From Bacteroidales bacterium (GTDB lineage Bacteria; Bacteroidota; Bacteroidia; Bacteroidales; UBA932): a DNA stretch of 64,000 nucleotides. The stretch is taken from the NCBI GenBank assembly GCA_004552965.1, contig SFMU01000002.1, positions 1-64,000 on the forward strand, in the 5' to 3' direction. The notes under the pieces are model-generated. The model was not told the origin of the DNA. It did no database searches and worked only from the letters and a program-made list of their open reading frames with translations. A program made the translations under genes and the position numbers. This document shows, piece by piece, positions 36,255-45,323 of this stretch (position 1 is its first letter; each line of letters begins with the position of its first letter).

Positions 36255-37256
36255 ATGGTTTCATACAAAGAACTTGGCCTTGTAAACACTAGAGAGATGT
36301 TTGCCAAGGCTGTTGCAGGCGGCTATGCCATCCCTGCCTTCAATTTCAACAACATGGAGCAGCTCCAGGCTATCATCCAGGCTGCTGCCGAGACAAAGTC
36401 TCCTGTCATCCTTCAGGTTTCCAGCGGAGCCCGCAAGTATGCCAACCAGACCCTTCTGCGTTACATGGCACAGGGCGCTGTAGAGTATGCCAAGGAACTC
36501 GGCTGGGAGCATCCTCAGATCTGTCTCCATCTTGACCACGGCAACTCTTTCGAACTCTGCAAGAGCTGTGTCGATTTCGGCTTCTCTTCCGTCATGATCG
36601 ATGCTTCTTCACTTCCTTACGAGGAGAACATCGCCCTGACCAAGCAGGTCGTTGACTATGCCCATGCACACGATGTCACCGTAGAGGCTGAACTCGGTGT
36701 CCTCGCAGGTGTAGAGGATGAGGTTTCCGCTGCCGAGTCACACTATACCAAGCCGGAGGAGGTTATCGATTTCTCTACCCGTTCGGGCTGCGATTCACTC
36801 GCCATCTCCATCGGTACTTCACACGGTGCCTACAAGTTCACTCCTGAGCAGTGCACAGTCGATCCTAAGACCGGCCGTCTCGTACCTCCGCCACTCGCAT
36901 TCAACGTTCTTCACGAGATCGAGAAGAAACTCCCTGGATTCCCTATCGTGCTCCACGGTTCTTCTTCAGTCCCTCAGGAAGAGGTTGACACCATCAACAA
37001 GTACGGCGGTGCCCTCAAGGCTGCCGTAGGTATCCCTGAGGAGCAGCTTCGTGAGGCTGCAAAGAGCGCTGTCTGCAAGATCAACATCGACTCCGACTCA
37101 CGTCTTGCAATGACCGCAGCCATCCGTCAGGTCTTCGCTGAGAAGCCTGCAGAGTTCGACCCTCGCAAGTATCTCGGCCCTGCCCGTGACAACATGAAGA
37201 AGCTCTACATCCACAAGATCGTCAACGTTCTTGGCTCAAACGGAAAGGCTGAGTAA
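36255..37256 (+). CDS. fba: Class II fructose-1,6-bisphosphate aldolase
   Basis: This zinc aldolase of glycolysis and gluconeogenesis has 333 residues. Metal and substrate motifs are CLHLDHGNSFELC, EAELGVLAGVEDE, GTSHGAYKF and VLHGSSSVPQEE. The codon bias is visibly stronger than in its neighbours (few rare codons, frequent CTC, GTC and CGT), as expected for a highly expressed enzyme. It has its own promoter and a strong terminator, so it is monocistronic. Confidence 0.97.
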   Translation: MVSYKELGLVNTREMFAKAVAGGYAIPAFNFNNMEQLQAIIQAAAETKSPVILQVSSGARKYANQTLLRYMAQGAVEYAKELGWEHPQICLHLDHGNSFELCKSCVDFGFSSVMIDASSLPYEENIALTKQVVDYAHAHDVTVEAELGVLAGVEDEVSAAESHYTKPEEVIDFSTRSGCDSLAISIGTSHGAYKFTPEQCTVDPKTGRLVPPPLAFNVLHEIEKKLPGFPIVLHGSSSVPQEEVDTINKYGGALKAAVGIPEEQLREAAKSAVCKINIDSDSRLAMTAAIRQVFAEKPAEFDPRKYLGPARDNMKKLYIHKIVNVLGSNGKAE

Positions 37257-37278
37257 GACTTTCCTTCGGATAGATAAG

Positions 37279-37319
37279 AGACCGGCTCGAGTCTTCGGAC
37301 TTCCAGCCGGTCTTTTTTT
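37279..37319 (+). terminator. Aldolase terminator
   Basis: A nine-pair stem, AGACCGGCT/AGCCGGTCT, contains an inner stem AGTC-TTCG-GACT with a stable UUCG-type tetraloop. Seven T follow. Clear rho-independent terminator. Confidence 0.9.
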
Positions 37320-37373
37320 GCGGTTTTTGATACTTTTTTCAAAATGTCATAGTGTTTTTTTCTGTAATTGTAA

Positions 37374-37381
37374 TACCTTTG
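37374..37381 (+). promoter_or_regulatory. -7 promoter element of the porin-pot operon
   Basis: TACCTTTG matches TAnnTTTG. The leader to the porin ATG would be about 52 bases. No other good promoter is seen before potA, potB, potC or potD. Confidence 0.5.
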
Positions 37382-37438
37382 CAGCCGCAACGTTATGTTT
37401 ATTATCCAATTGGTTTAACTAAATCATTTTTTTATGCG

Positions 37439-38509
37439 ATGAGAAGAATCATAGCTTCAGTTACTCTGGTACTTGGTGCTTTGGCGGCCTGTGCTGCCCA
37501 GGAGTTGAATCTCAACCTTGTCACACGTCTCGATGGCAACAAATCCTGGCCTTTGAAAAGTACTTCATCAGGCAACAACCGGATCAATTGGGGTAATTCC
37601 AGTCTGTATGTTCTTGCAGACGGTTCCTTCACCGGGAAGCTATCTTACGACATCGCAATGAATTTTCTCAACAGCGATCCTGTCTCACTCTATTCCAACA
37701 CGGGAAGCTGTGTCGAGACCAATTGGCTCAACTGGGCCGACTTCACATATTCATTCAATGACAACTGGTCCGTTTCTGCCGGAAAGCAGATAATGCTGCT
37801 TGGTGGCTGGGAGATCGACATGTACGATTTCGACCAGCTGACTGACCTTTGCTCTCAGGACTGGCAGCTCATCAATGTCTACCAGTGGGGCGGCAAGGTG
37901 GCATATTCACCATCGGAGGAGCATCTCTTCGCTGTCCAGGTCTCGTCATCCCCGCTCCGCGACCTTCTGCTCGAGGGCAATGAAATCGCCGCTTCCTTCC
38001 AGACCCGCAACACAGTGGGAATATGGGAAAGCATCTTTTCTGCCAACTACATCCAGACACCTTACGAAGAGTGTCCTGCCATGTACATGGCCACTTTCGG
38101 CAATCAGATCGTGACTGACCGCATCTGCGCCTTCATCGACTATACCTTGAAGACCCCGGGCAATCAGGATTTCGGTGCGCTCCGTTCCTCTGTCACCGCT
38201 TCGCTGGCATGTTCATTCTGTGACGGTTGCCTTGAAGTTGGCGCCAAGGGCGGTTACGACACTACCAGCGAGCTGTGCCCCGACATATTCGGCTATTCCG
38301 ATGAATGGGAGACTGAGGAAGACGGGCTTTCCGGGATTGTCCCTCTCGGCCTTTCCCCGATGCGCGACTATTGCTTCGGTGGTCTGTTTGTCAATGGCTA
38401 TCCTCTTGAAGGACTGCGTGTCCATGCAGCCGTCGGATGCAACAACTACACGAAGTCTCCAAGTGTCACCCTCGGTGTCTGCTATCAGTTCGGAGCGAAG
38501 ATTCTCTAG
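37439..38509 (+). CDS. Outer-membrane porin-like beta-barrel protein
   Basis: This 356-residue protein has a signal peptide (MRRIIASVTLVLGALAACAAQ) and a body of alternating, aromatic-rich amphipathic strands ending VTLGVCYQFGAKIL, typical of a beta-barrel. The start region (SWPLKSTSSGNNRINWGNSS) and SAGKQIMLLGGWE resemble phosphate/carbohydrate-type porins (Porin_O_P). The in-frame region upstream of ATG 37439 lacks signal-peptide features. It lies 17 bases before potA, so it may be the outer-membrane entry for the polyamine importer. That role is inference; a generic porin is the alternative. Confidence 0.72.
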   Translation: MRRIIASVTLVLGALAACAAQELNLNLVTRLDGNKSWPLKSTSSGNNRINWGNSSLYVLADGSFTGKLSYDIAMNFLNSDPVSLYSNTGSCVETNWLNWADFTYSFNDNWSVSAGKQIMLLGGWEIDMYDFDQLTDLCSQDWQLINVYQWGGKVAYSPSEEHLFAVQVSSSPLRDLLLEGNEIAASFQTRNTVGIWESIFSANYIQTPYEECPAMYMATFGNQIVTDRICAFIDYTLKTPGNQDFGALRSSVTASLACSFCDGCLEVGAKGGYDTTSELCPDIFGYSDEWETEEDGLSGIVPLGLSPMRDYCFGGLFVNGYPLEGLRVHAAVGCNNYTKSPSVTLGVCYQFGAKIL

Positions 38510-38526
38510 TCACTTAATGTATCGGA

Positions 38527-39945
38527 ATGGCAATGAGTGAAAACAAACCGCTTGAGAATGATGTAATCATCCGTCTCGAGCATCTGAGCAAGTCTTTTTC
38601 AGGGAAGAAAGTCCTTGATGACATCAACCTTGACATCAGAAGGGGAGAATTCGTCACCTTCCTCGGACCTTCCGGATGCGGAAAGACCACGACTCTCCGT
38701 ACCATAGCCGGATTCAATGCAGCCGATGAAGGCAGGGTCATAATGGACGGCGAGGACATTTCTGCGCTCCCTCCGCATCTCAGACCGCTGAACACCGTCT
38801 TTCAGAGATATGCCCTTTTCCCGCATCTGGATGTCTATGACAACATCGCATTCGGCCTGAAACTGAAGGGAGTGGATTCCGAAGAAATCGACAGGAGAGT
38901 GCGGAAGATGCTGAAGCTCGTGAGCATGACCGACTATGAAGACCGCGATGTGGAGTCTCTTTCCGGAGGACAGCAGCAGCGTGTCGCCATAGCCCGAGCC
39001 CTTGTGAACTATCCGAAGGTGCTTCTTCTTGACGAGCCTCTTGCCGCTCTCGACCTGAAGATGAGGAAGGACATGCAGATCGAACTGAAGGAAATGCATC
39101 GCAAGCTCGGAATCACTTTCATCTACGTTACCCATGACCAGGAGGAAGCCCTGACCCTTTCCGACCGTATCGTAGTGATGTCCGAGGGCAGGATCCAGCA
39201 GATCGGTACCCCAATGGACATCTACAACGAGCCTCAGAACTCGTTTGTCGCCGACTTTATCGGGGAGAGCAACATCCTCAACGGTACGATGATCGCGGAC
39301 AGGGAGGTTTCCTTCATCGGACATGATTTCAAGTGCGTGGACGAGGGCTTCGGTGAGAATGTGCCTGTCGATGTGGTTGTGCGTCCGGAGGACATCTACA
39401 TCATGAACAAGCTCGAAGGAGCCCAGTTCACGGCAGTCGTGAAGAGCTGCACCTTCAAGGGTGTCCATTATGAGATGTTTGTGGACACCGACTCCCACAA
39501 TGAGCTTATGATCCAGGACTACAATGCCTTTGAGGTCGGAAGCACCGTGGGTCTGATCATCCGCCCCGAGGACATTCAGGTCATGAAGAAGGAACGGGTC
39601 GAAAACACCTTTGCCGGGGAACTTGTCGACAGCACCCATGTCTCGATTCTCGGGGAAGAGTTCGAATGCGCTCCGGTCTCCGGCATCGATGAAGGAACCG
39701 AGGTGGAAGTCAGGGCAGCTTTCGACCGGATCGACCTTCTGGACCATGCCGAGGATGGTGTGACAGGAGGAACCGTCTATATGATTCTCTACAAGGGCGA
39801 CCACTATCACCTGACAATCCGTACGGACAGCGATGAGTTTGTCTATGTGGACACCAACGATGTCTGGGACAAAGGTGACATCGTCGGTATCAACATATTG
39901 CCTCAGGATCTAATCGTCACTGCAAGAAATGGGAAAGAGGAGTAA
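38527..39945 (+). CDS. potA: Spermidine/putrescine ABC transporter ATPase
   Basis: This ATPase powers polyamine import. It has Walker [17 protein letters not shown], signature [15 protein letters not shown] and Walker [11 protein letters not shown]. At 472 residues it is about 100 longer than proteobacterial PotA. The excess lies after residue 240 and seems to be extra TOBE-like beta modules (two [14 protein letters not shown] segments), a form known in Bacteroides. Its end overlaps potB by 17 bases. Confidence 0.93.
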   Translation: MAMSENKPLENDVIIRLEHLSKSFSGKKVLDDINLDIRRGEFVTFLGPSGCGKTTTLRTIAGFNAADEGRVIMDGEDISALPPHLRPLNTVFQRYALFPHLDVYDNIAFGLKLKGVDSEEIDRRVRKMLKLVSMTDYEDRDVESLSGGQQQRVAIARALVNYPKVLLLDEPLAALDLKMRKDMQIELKEMHRKLGITFIYVTHDQEEALTLSDRIVVMSEGRIQQIGTPMDIYNEPQNSFVADFIGESNILNGTMIADREVSFIGHDFKCVDEGFGENVPVDVVVRPEDIYIMNKLEGAQFTAVVKSCTFKGVHYEMFVDTDSHNELMIQDYNAFEVGSTVGLIIRPEDIQVMKKERVENTFAGELVDSTHVSILGEEFECAPVSGIDEGTEVEVRAAFDRIDLLDHAEDGVTGGTVYMILYKGDHYHLTIRTDSDEFVYVDTNDVWDKGDIVGINILPQDLIVTARNGKEE

Positions 39946-40696
39946 CTGGGCCATCCCGTATTTCATATTCCTGGTGCTGTTCGTGGCGCTTCCGCTCCTG
40001 CTGGTAGCGATGTATGCCTTCCAGGACAATTACGGACATTTCACCTTCGCGAACATTGCGAGGATATTCACGGACACCGATGCGATGAGTACCTTCGTCG
40101 TGTCATTGGAAGTCGCGCTTGAGAATACCCTCATCTGCCTGCTGCTGGGCTATCCGGCTGCCTTCATCCTTTCGAGAAAGGACCTGAACAAGTCGGCTGT
40201 CACGGTGATACTGTTCATCCTTCCGATGTGGATCAATGCTCTGATGAGAACCCTTGCCACAGCCGACCTGTTCGGAGTGCTGGGTTTCCGGCTCGGAAAG
40301 GGAACTCTTCTGTTCGGTATGGTTTACGACTATCTGCCGTTCATGATCTATCCCATCTACAATGTCCTTCTGAAGATGGACAACTCTTATGCTGAAGCGG
40401 CCTCCGACCTTGGCGCGACTCCTGTCCAGGTCTTCACGAAGGTTACCCTTCCGCTGTCGATGCCTGGCATCCTGAGCGGTGTGATGATGGTTTTCATGCC
40501 GACCGTCAGCACCTTCGCCATCTCGGAATTCCTGACCAACAACAAAATCAAGCTTTTCGGAACAATCATCCAGGAGAACATCAACTCCTCGATGTGGAAC
40601 TACGGAGCGGCTCTGTCGTTCTTCATGCTGATCATCATCGGCTTGACTACATTCCTGTCCGGAAGTGACAAAGAAGTGGAAGGAGGCACTGTGTAA
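39929..40696 (+). CDS. potB: Spermidine/putrescine ABC transporter permease PotB
   Basis: This 255-residue inner-membrane permease has about six helices and the EAA loop ([20 protein letters not shown]) that docks on PotA. The N-terminus [22 protein letters not shown] is typical of PotB. It overlaps potA by 17 bases and is followed by potC after eight bases. Confidence 0.94.
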   Translation: MGKRSNWAIPYFIFLVLFVALPLLLVAMYAFQDNYGHFTFANIARIFTDTDAMSTFVVSLEVALENTLICLLLGYPAAFILSRKDLNKSAVTVILFILPMWINALMRTLATADLFGVLGFRLGKGTLLFGMVYDYLPFMIYPIYNVLLKMDNSYAEAASDLGATPVQVFTKVTLPLSMPGILSGVMMVFMPTVSTFAISEFLTNNKIKLFGTIIQENINSSMWNYGAALSFFMLIIIGLTTFLSGSDKEVEGGTV

Positions 40697-40704
40697 CCGG
40701 GACG

Positions 40705-41502
40705 ATGAAAAAGATAATCTCACAGATCTACATCTGGATACTCCTGATACTCCTCTATTCCCCGCTGGTCTTCATCGCCGTATTCTCCTTCACGGAGGCA
40801 AAGACCCTCGGCAACTGGACCGGTTTTTCCATGAACCTGTACAGATCCCTGTTCACGGGAAATGTCTCGGGAGGGGCCACACTGATGGATGCATGCCGGA
40901 ACACTATCCTCATAGCTCTTGCGGCAGCTGCCGTTTCCACCCTTCTGGGGACGGTATCCGCTATCGGAATATTCAATCTCAAGGGACGCAGGAAGCAGAC
41001 TATTCAGTTTCTGAACAATATCCCGATGCTGAATCCGGACATCATAACCGGTGTCTCGCTTTTCCTTCTCTTCGTGTTCCTGCACATCAGCCAGGGCTTC
41101 CTGACCGTGGTTCTGGCCCACATCACATTCTGCACCCCGTACGTCGTGCTGAATGTGATGCCGAAACTTTCGCAGATGAACCCGAACATCTATGAAGCCG
41201 CCCTGGATCTGGGGGCTACCCCGATGCAGGCATTCTGGAAGGTGCTTGTGCCTCAGCTGCGTCCGGGAATGCTCTCTGGCTTCATCCTGGCCTTCACGAT
41301 GTCCCTCGATGACTTTGCGGTCACCTTCTTCACAAGGGGAACGGTGGGACTCGAGACTCTCTCGACTTACATTTATGCCGATGCCCGCAAGGGTGGCCTT
41401 ACACCGGAGCTCAGACCTCTGATGACCATCATATTCCTGGTTGTCCTGGTCTCACTTCTGTTCATAAACCTGAGGAACAACCGCGCGGCGCAGAAGTCAT
41501 GA
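40705..41502 (+). CDS. potC: Spermidine/putrescine ABC transporter permease PotC
   Basis: This second permease of 265 residues has about six helices, with the EAA motif in EAALDLGATPMQAFWKVLVP. It starts MKKIISQIYIWILLILLYSP, a usual PotC N-terminus, and pairs with PotB in the membrane. The potD gene follows after 43 bases. Confidence 0.94.
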   Translation: MKKIISQIYIWILLILLYSPLVFIAVFSFTEAKTLGNWTGFSMNLYRSLFTGNVSGGATLMDACRNTILIALAAAAVSTLLGTVSAIGIFNLKGRRKQTIQFLNNIPMLNPDIITGVSLFLLFVFLHISQGFLTVVLAHITFCTPYVVLNVMPKLSQMNPNIYEAALDLGATPMQAFWKVLVPQLRPGMLSGFILAFTMSLDDFAVTFFTRGTVGLETLSTYIYADARKGGLTPELRPLMTIIFLVVLVSLLFINLRNNRAAQKS

Positions 41503-41545
41503 TCAACTGGATATTCACAATCTTTTACATTACCTTATTTTGAAA

Positions 41546-42862
41546 ATGAAGAAATTTCTTGGATTCGCCATCGCCGCCATGATGATGGTGGCATGCTCTT
41601 CTGACAGGAGTCAGATTCTCAAGGTCTACAACTGGTCCAGCTACATCGACGAGGACCTCATCGGAGAGTTCGAGCAGTGGTACGAAGAACAGACAGGAGA
41701 ACCGGTAAAGGTCGTGTACCAGGTGTTCGACATAAATGAGACGATGCTCTCGAAGATCGAGAAAGGTCACGAGGATTTCGATGTCGTCTGTCCTTCCGAC
41801 TACATCATCGAAAGGATGCTCAAGAACGATCTGCTTCTCCCGATCGAGAGGGACTTCGGAGAGACTCCTAACTACATCGACGGAAGCCTTTCACCATACA
41901 TCGTCGACCAGTTCAGGCACATCACCGACGGAAAGGGCAAGGATGCCACTGAATATTCAGTCGGCTACATGTGGGGCTTCACCGGCTTCCTCTACAATGC
42001 ATCGAAGGTCGATCCTGAGGATCTGCGTACCTGGGATGTCCTGCACAATGAAAAATATTCGGGGATGATCCTCATCAAGGATGCCCCGAGGGATGTCTAC
42101 AGCCAGCTTCTGCTGTACTTCCATCAGGATGAGATCAGGAACGAAGACGGTTCATTCAACCTTGAGGCCATGGATTCCCTCATGTACGACTGTTCGGAGG
42201 CTTCTATGAAGCAGATAGAGGATTATCTCTGTGCCGGCCGCGACCTGGTCGGTGGCTGGGAGGCTGATTTCGGCAAGGAAAGCATGACTCAGGAAAAGGC
42301 CTGGATCGACCTTGCATGGAGCGGTGATGCCGCCTGGGCAATCGATGAGGCGGCTGAAGTAGGCGTGGATCTCGACTATGCTGTTCCGGAAGAGGGCGCC
42401 ACTGTCTGGTTCGACGGCTGGGTGATCCCGAAATATGCAAAGAATGTCAAGGCTGCGAGGTATTTCATCAACTTCATGTGCAAGCCTGAGAATGCAATCC
42501 GCAACTCTCTTGAGGTAGGCTACAGCAGCTCGAACGGCTCTCCCGAGATGCTTGAGGCAATCATCGATGAAAGCTATCCTCCGATCGACCTCACCTATTT
42601 CTTCGGTGAAGGCGCTGATTCGGTCTGTGTCAATCCGGTCATGTTTGCTGACAAGAAGGTCATCGACCGTTGCTGTATGGAACATGACTGGGCTCCGGAG
42701 GACACAGAGAGACTGATTGCAATGTGGTCCCGTGTCAAGGGCGATGCCATGGGTTTCTCGACATACGTCATCCTCGGAGTCGCCGTCCTGGCCATCATCA
42801 TGTTCGTGGTGATGAAGGTTCTCTCCGGCAAGAGAAAGAAAAGCAAGAAAAGACGCAGATAG
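41546..42862 (+). CDS. potD: Polyamine-binding lipoprotein PotD with C-terminal membrane anchor
   Basis: This 438-residue substrate-binding protein delivers spermidine or putrescine to PotBC. It has a lipoprotein signal (MMMVACSSD) and a PotD-type domain (LKVYNWSSYIDEDLI, VVCPSDYIIERML, AWSGDAAWAI). After the domain there is a hydrophobic helix (TYVILGVAVLAIIMFVVMKV) and a Lys/Arg-rich tail, which proteobacterial PotD lacks. An in-frame TTG lies six bases before ATG 41546. The double anchoring suggests a binding protein held close to the permease. Confidence 0.92.
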   Translation: MKKFLGFAIAAMMMVACSSDRSQILKVYNWSSYIDEDLIGEFEQWYEEQTGEPVKVVYQVFDINETMLSKIEKGHEDFDVVCPSDYIIERMLKNDLLLPIERDFGETPNYIDGSLSPYIVDQFRHITDGKGKDATEYSVGYMWGFTGFLYNASKVDPEDLRTWDVLHNEKYSGMILIKDAPRDVYSQLLLYFHQDEIRNEDGSFNLEAMDSLMYDCSEASMKQIEDYLCAGRDLVGGWEADFGKESMTQEKAWIDLAWSGDAAWAIDEAAEVGVDLDYAVPEEGATVWFDGWVIPKYAKNVKAARYFINFMCKPENAIRNSLEVGYSSSNGSPEMLEAIIDESYPPIDLTYFFGEGADSVCVNPVMFADKKVIDRCCMEHDWAPEDTERLIAMWSRVKGDAMGFSTYVILGVAVLAIIMFVVMKVLSGKRKKSKKRRR

Positions 42863-42865
42863 ATT

Positions 42866-43852
42866 TTGAACAGAATAATATCTTTTGTCAAGGAATGGAT
42901 GCTCGTCATAGCCATGTTGACGGGCGTCCTTCTGTATGCGGTCTATCATGAACTTCCTGTCCTTCATCATCTGGGCCAGGATGCCCTCCGGGCAGTGAAG
43001 TTCGTTCAGCCGGTACTCATTTTCGTCATGCTCTTCCTGAGCTTCTGCAGGATTGCTCCCAAGGATCTCCGCCTTCACCGTTGGCAGTTCCTGCTCCTGC
43101 TTATCCAGGGGCTGTCCTTCATCCTCCTTGCCCTGCCTGTCGTCTGGGCAGCCTCACATTCCGGAGCATTCGCCTCCTTCATCACATCGGCAAGGATTCC
43201 GCTTGAAGCAGCTATGCTCTGCCTGATATGCCCGACTGCGACCGCCTGTGCCGTGGTCGTGCGCAAGCTGGGAGGTGACATGGCTCAGTGCGTGACCTAC
43301 ACCATCCTTATCAACATCATGGTCGCGATTCTGGTGCCTGCAGTGATTCCGTTCCTTTACAGGGACGGCGGGATCTCATTCATGGCAGCCTTCCTCACGA
43401 TTATGGCCAAAGTGTTCCCGCTTCTGATACTGCCCTGTCTTGCAGCCTGGCTGGTCAGATTTCTGCTGCCCCGGTTCCATGCTTTCCTGACAGGCCTTAC
43501 CGACCTGGCATTCTACATCTGGGCGGTGTCCCTGACCCTTGCCATCATGATGAGTACCAGGGCGATTTACCATTTCGGAGGAAGCCTTTGGCTTCTCGCC
43601 GCCATTGCGGCCGCCTCGCTTCTGAGCTGCATCTTCCAGTTCTGGGCAGGCAGGAAGATCGGACGCAGATACGGAAAGGAAGAAGAAATCACCATGGGGC
43701 AGTCCCTCGGACAGAAGAACACGGTGTTCGCAATCTGGATGGGGTACACTTTTATGGAGCCTATCGTGTCAGTCGCAGGCGGCTTCTACAGCATCTGGCA
43801 CAATCTCTACAATTCCTGGCAGTTGCACAGGCAGCTACATCAGAAGACTTGA
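42866..43852 (+). CDS. BASS-type membrane transporter
   Basis: This 328-residue integral membrane protein has about nine to ten helices and resembles the bile acid:sodium symporter (BASS/SBF) superfamily. The conserved crossover region includes LICPTATACAVVVRKLGGD. The most probable start is the TTG at 42866, three bases after potD; an ATG at 42899 would cut into the first helix. Linkage to the pot genes suggests it moves a related organic solute, but the substrate is unknown. Its 3' end overlaps the convergent nadD by 18 bases. Confidence 0.75.
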   Translation: MNRIISFVKEWMLVIAMLTGVLLYAVYHELPVLHHLGQDALRAVKFVQPVLIFVMLFLSFCRIAPKDLRLHRWQFLLLLIQGLSFILLALPVVWAASHSGAFASFITSARIPLEAAMLCLICPTATACAVVVRKLGGDMAQCVTYTILINIMVAILVPAVIPFLYRDGGISFMAAFLTIMAKVFPLLILPCLAAWLVRFLLPRFHAFLTGLTDLAFYIWAVSLTLAIMMSTRAIYHFGGSLWLLAAIAAASLLSCIFQFWAGRKIGRRYGKEEEITMGQSLGQKNTVFAIWMGYTFMEPIVSVAGGFYSIWHNLYNSWQLHRQLHQKT

Positions 43853-44395
43853 GATGTCACTTCCTTCCTCCATGGCCTGGCGGATGAGAGTGGATGAGAC
43901 ATTGACCATCGGAGCATCCGCCAGGGTGATCCTGTAGCGGCCCTGCCCTTCGGCTTCCAGGCTCTCCTTTGCGGCTTCAGCATCGTATCCTTCCCGAGGA
44001 AACACGATGACACCGAATTCGGAAAGGATTCTTCCGTAGTCTTTCCATTCCCTGAAGCAGACCAGGTTGTCCGCGCCGATCACCAGGCTGAATTCGTTGC
44101 CCGGCTCCCTTTCTCGCAGAGCCTCGAGAGTCCTGACCGAATAATGCGGAGGAGGCATGTGCATCTCGATGTCATCGATCCTTACCCTCAGTTCGGGGTG
44201 GCGGGCAACTGCCTTGCGGGCTGCTTCCAGCCGCTCCGGGGCCGAGCTTCCGTCTATCGAATCCTTCAGCGGATTCTTTGGAGACACGACCAGGTACACG
44301 GAATCGAAATCCTCGTTCTGCGTCAGATGGCGCATGATGGCAAGGTGACCGATGTGCAGAGGATTGAAGGATCCGGAATAGACAGCGACTTTCAC
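43835..44395 (-). CDS. nadD: Nicotinate-nucleotide adenylyltransferase
   Basis: NadD adenylates nicotinate mononucleotide in NAD synthesis. The 186-residue nucleotidyltransferase starts MKVAVYSGSFNPLHIGHLAI with the HxGH motif and has SSTLIRQAM near the end. It lies six bases after gmk on the same strand, a common Bacteroidota pair. The 3' end overlaps the convergent transporter gene. Confidence 0.95.
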   Translation of the reverse strand: MKVAVYSGSFNPLHIGHLAIMRHLTQNEDFDSVYLVVSPKNPLKDSIDGSSAPERLEAARKAVARHPELRVRIDDIEMHMPPPHYSVRTLEALREREPGNEFSLVIGADNLVCFREWKDYGRILSEFGVIVFPREGYDAEAAKESLEAEGQGRYRITLADAPMVNVSSTLIRQAMEEGSDISSLLM

Positions 44396-44401
44396 GGGAT
44401 G

Positions 44402-44998
44402 CTAGATGAATGTTGAATAGTTCAGCCTGCCGTCATCGAGAAAATCCTCGACAACTTTCTCGACCTCTCCGAAAGCGGTGGCGAGGTCGTCATTTATCAG
44501 GACATAGTCGAATTGCGGGGCATATTCCATCTCCTGCGAAGCTTTTTCGACCCTCTCTGCAATCGCCTCAGGACTGTCTGTACCCCTTTTGACGAGACGT
44601 TGCCGGAGAGTCTCGACGGAAGGAGCCTTTATGAATATGGACAAGGCCTTCTCCCCGAAATATTTCTTGAGATTGACACCTCCCTTGACATCCACATCGA
44701 ATATGATGACGTGCCCTGCCGCCCAGATCCTCTCCACTTCCGACTTCAGGGTGCCGTAGAAATGGTCCTTGTAGACTTCTTCATATTCGACGAAACTGTC
44801 CTCGGAGATGAGTCTGCGGAACTCGTCAGGGGAGACGAAATGGTACTCCCTGCCGTTCTGCTCCGTGCCTCGCGGGGCTCTGGAAGTTGCCGAAATCGAG
44901 AACTCCATCGTGTCTTTCCAGATTCCGAGAATGTGGCCTACTATCGTGCTTTTCCCTGCGCCGGAGGGGGCGGAGAATATCAAAACCTTGTTATCCAT
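44402..44998 (-). CDS. gmk: Guanylate kinase
   Basis: Gmk phosphorylates GMP to GDP. The 198-residue protein begins MDNKVLIFSAPSGAGKSTIV with the P-loop and contains SRAPRGTEQNGREYHFV for GMP binding. The frame continues upstream to 45067, but that extension crosses the promoter region and does not look coding; ATG 44998 gives the family length. Confidence 0.96.
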   Translation of the reverse strand: MDNKVLIFSAPSGAGKSTIVGHILGIWKDTMEFSISATSRAPRGTEQNGREYHFVSPDEFRRLISEDSFVEYEEVYKDHFYGTLKSEVERIWAAGHVIIFDVDVKGGVNLKKYFGEKALSIFIKAPSVETLRQRLVKRGTDSPEAIAERVEKASQEMEYAPQFDYVLINDDLATAFGEVEKVVEDFLDDGRLNYSTFI

Positions 44999-45018
44999 TA
45001 TTTCTGATGTATTTACCA

Positions 45019-45026
45019 CAAAAATA
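45019..45026 (-). promoter_or_regulatory. -7 promoter element of gmk, left arm of a palindrome
   Basis: TATTTTTG on the minus strand. It forms a perfect 8-base inverted repeat with the plus-strand element at 45029-45036, separated by two bases (AC). The gmk leader would be about 15 bases. Confidence 0.55.
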
Positions 45027-45028
45027 AC

Positions 45029-45036
45029 TATTTTTG
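45029..45036 (+). promoter_or_regulatory. -7 promoter element of the RHH-like gene, right arm of a palindrome
   Basis: TATTTTTG on the plus strand, mirror image of the gmk element. Because the two elements are back to back, each polymerase would cover the other's -33 region. The leader to ATG 45051 would be only about eight bases. Confidence 0.5.
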
Positions 45037-45050
45037 TCCAATGCGACACA

Positions 45051-45323
45051 ATGGAAGTCGTACTCACACCTCAAAAACGAACCATTTTGGCCAGAAAGAG
45101 AAAAAAGAGTGCCCAAGCCCCTGCAGCCGACTACATCGCCAGGCAGAAGTCAGCTCTGGTCCGCAGACACAGGCAGGTCATCTATCTGAATGACAAAGAA
45201 AAAGCTGCAGTCGAAGAATACTGCAGCCGTTTCGGTGTCAAATGTGTCTCCACCATTTTCCGTGAGGCGACGATGGAGAGGATCCTCTCCCAGCTCGACG
45301 AGTGTCCTCCTAGTCTCTTCTAG
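45051..45323 (+). CDS. Small basic ribbon-helix-helix-like protein
   Basis: This 90-residue protein has a very basic N-terminal half (TPQKRTILARKRKKSAQAP). Its C-terminal half has the layout of a ribbon-helix-helix DNA-binding fold: strand RQVIYLND, helix EKAAVEEYCSRFG, turn, helix STIFREATMERILSQLDE. ATG 45051 fits a promoter element 14 bases upstream. It is divergent from gmk and overlaps the convergent zinc peptidase by 14 bases. RHH proteins are often repressors or relaxase accessory factors; with no mobile genes nearby, a small regulator is more likely. Function is not known. Confidence 0.65.
   Translation: MEVVLTPQKRTILARKRKKSAQAPAADYIARQKSALVRRHRQVIYLNDKEKAAVEEYCSRFGVKCVSTIFREATMERILSQLDECPPSLF

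Noticed and set aside
45051..45323. Small RHH-like protein as an antitoxin or mobilisation protein
   Set aside because: There is no toxin gene, relaxase or oriT-like sequence next to it; only the DNA-binding-like fold can be supported.
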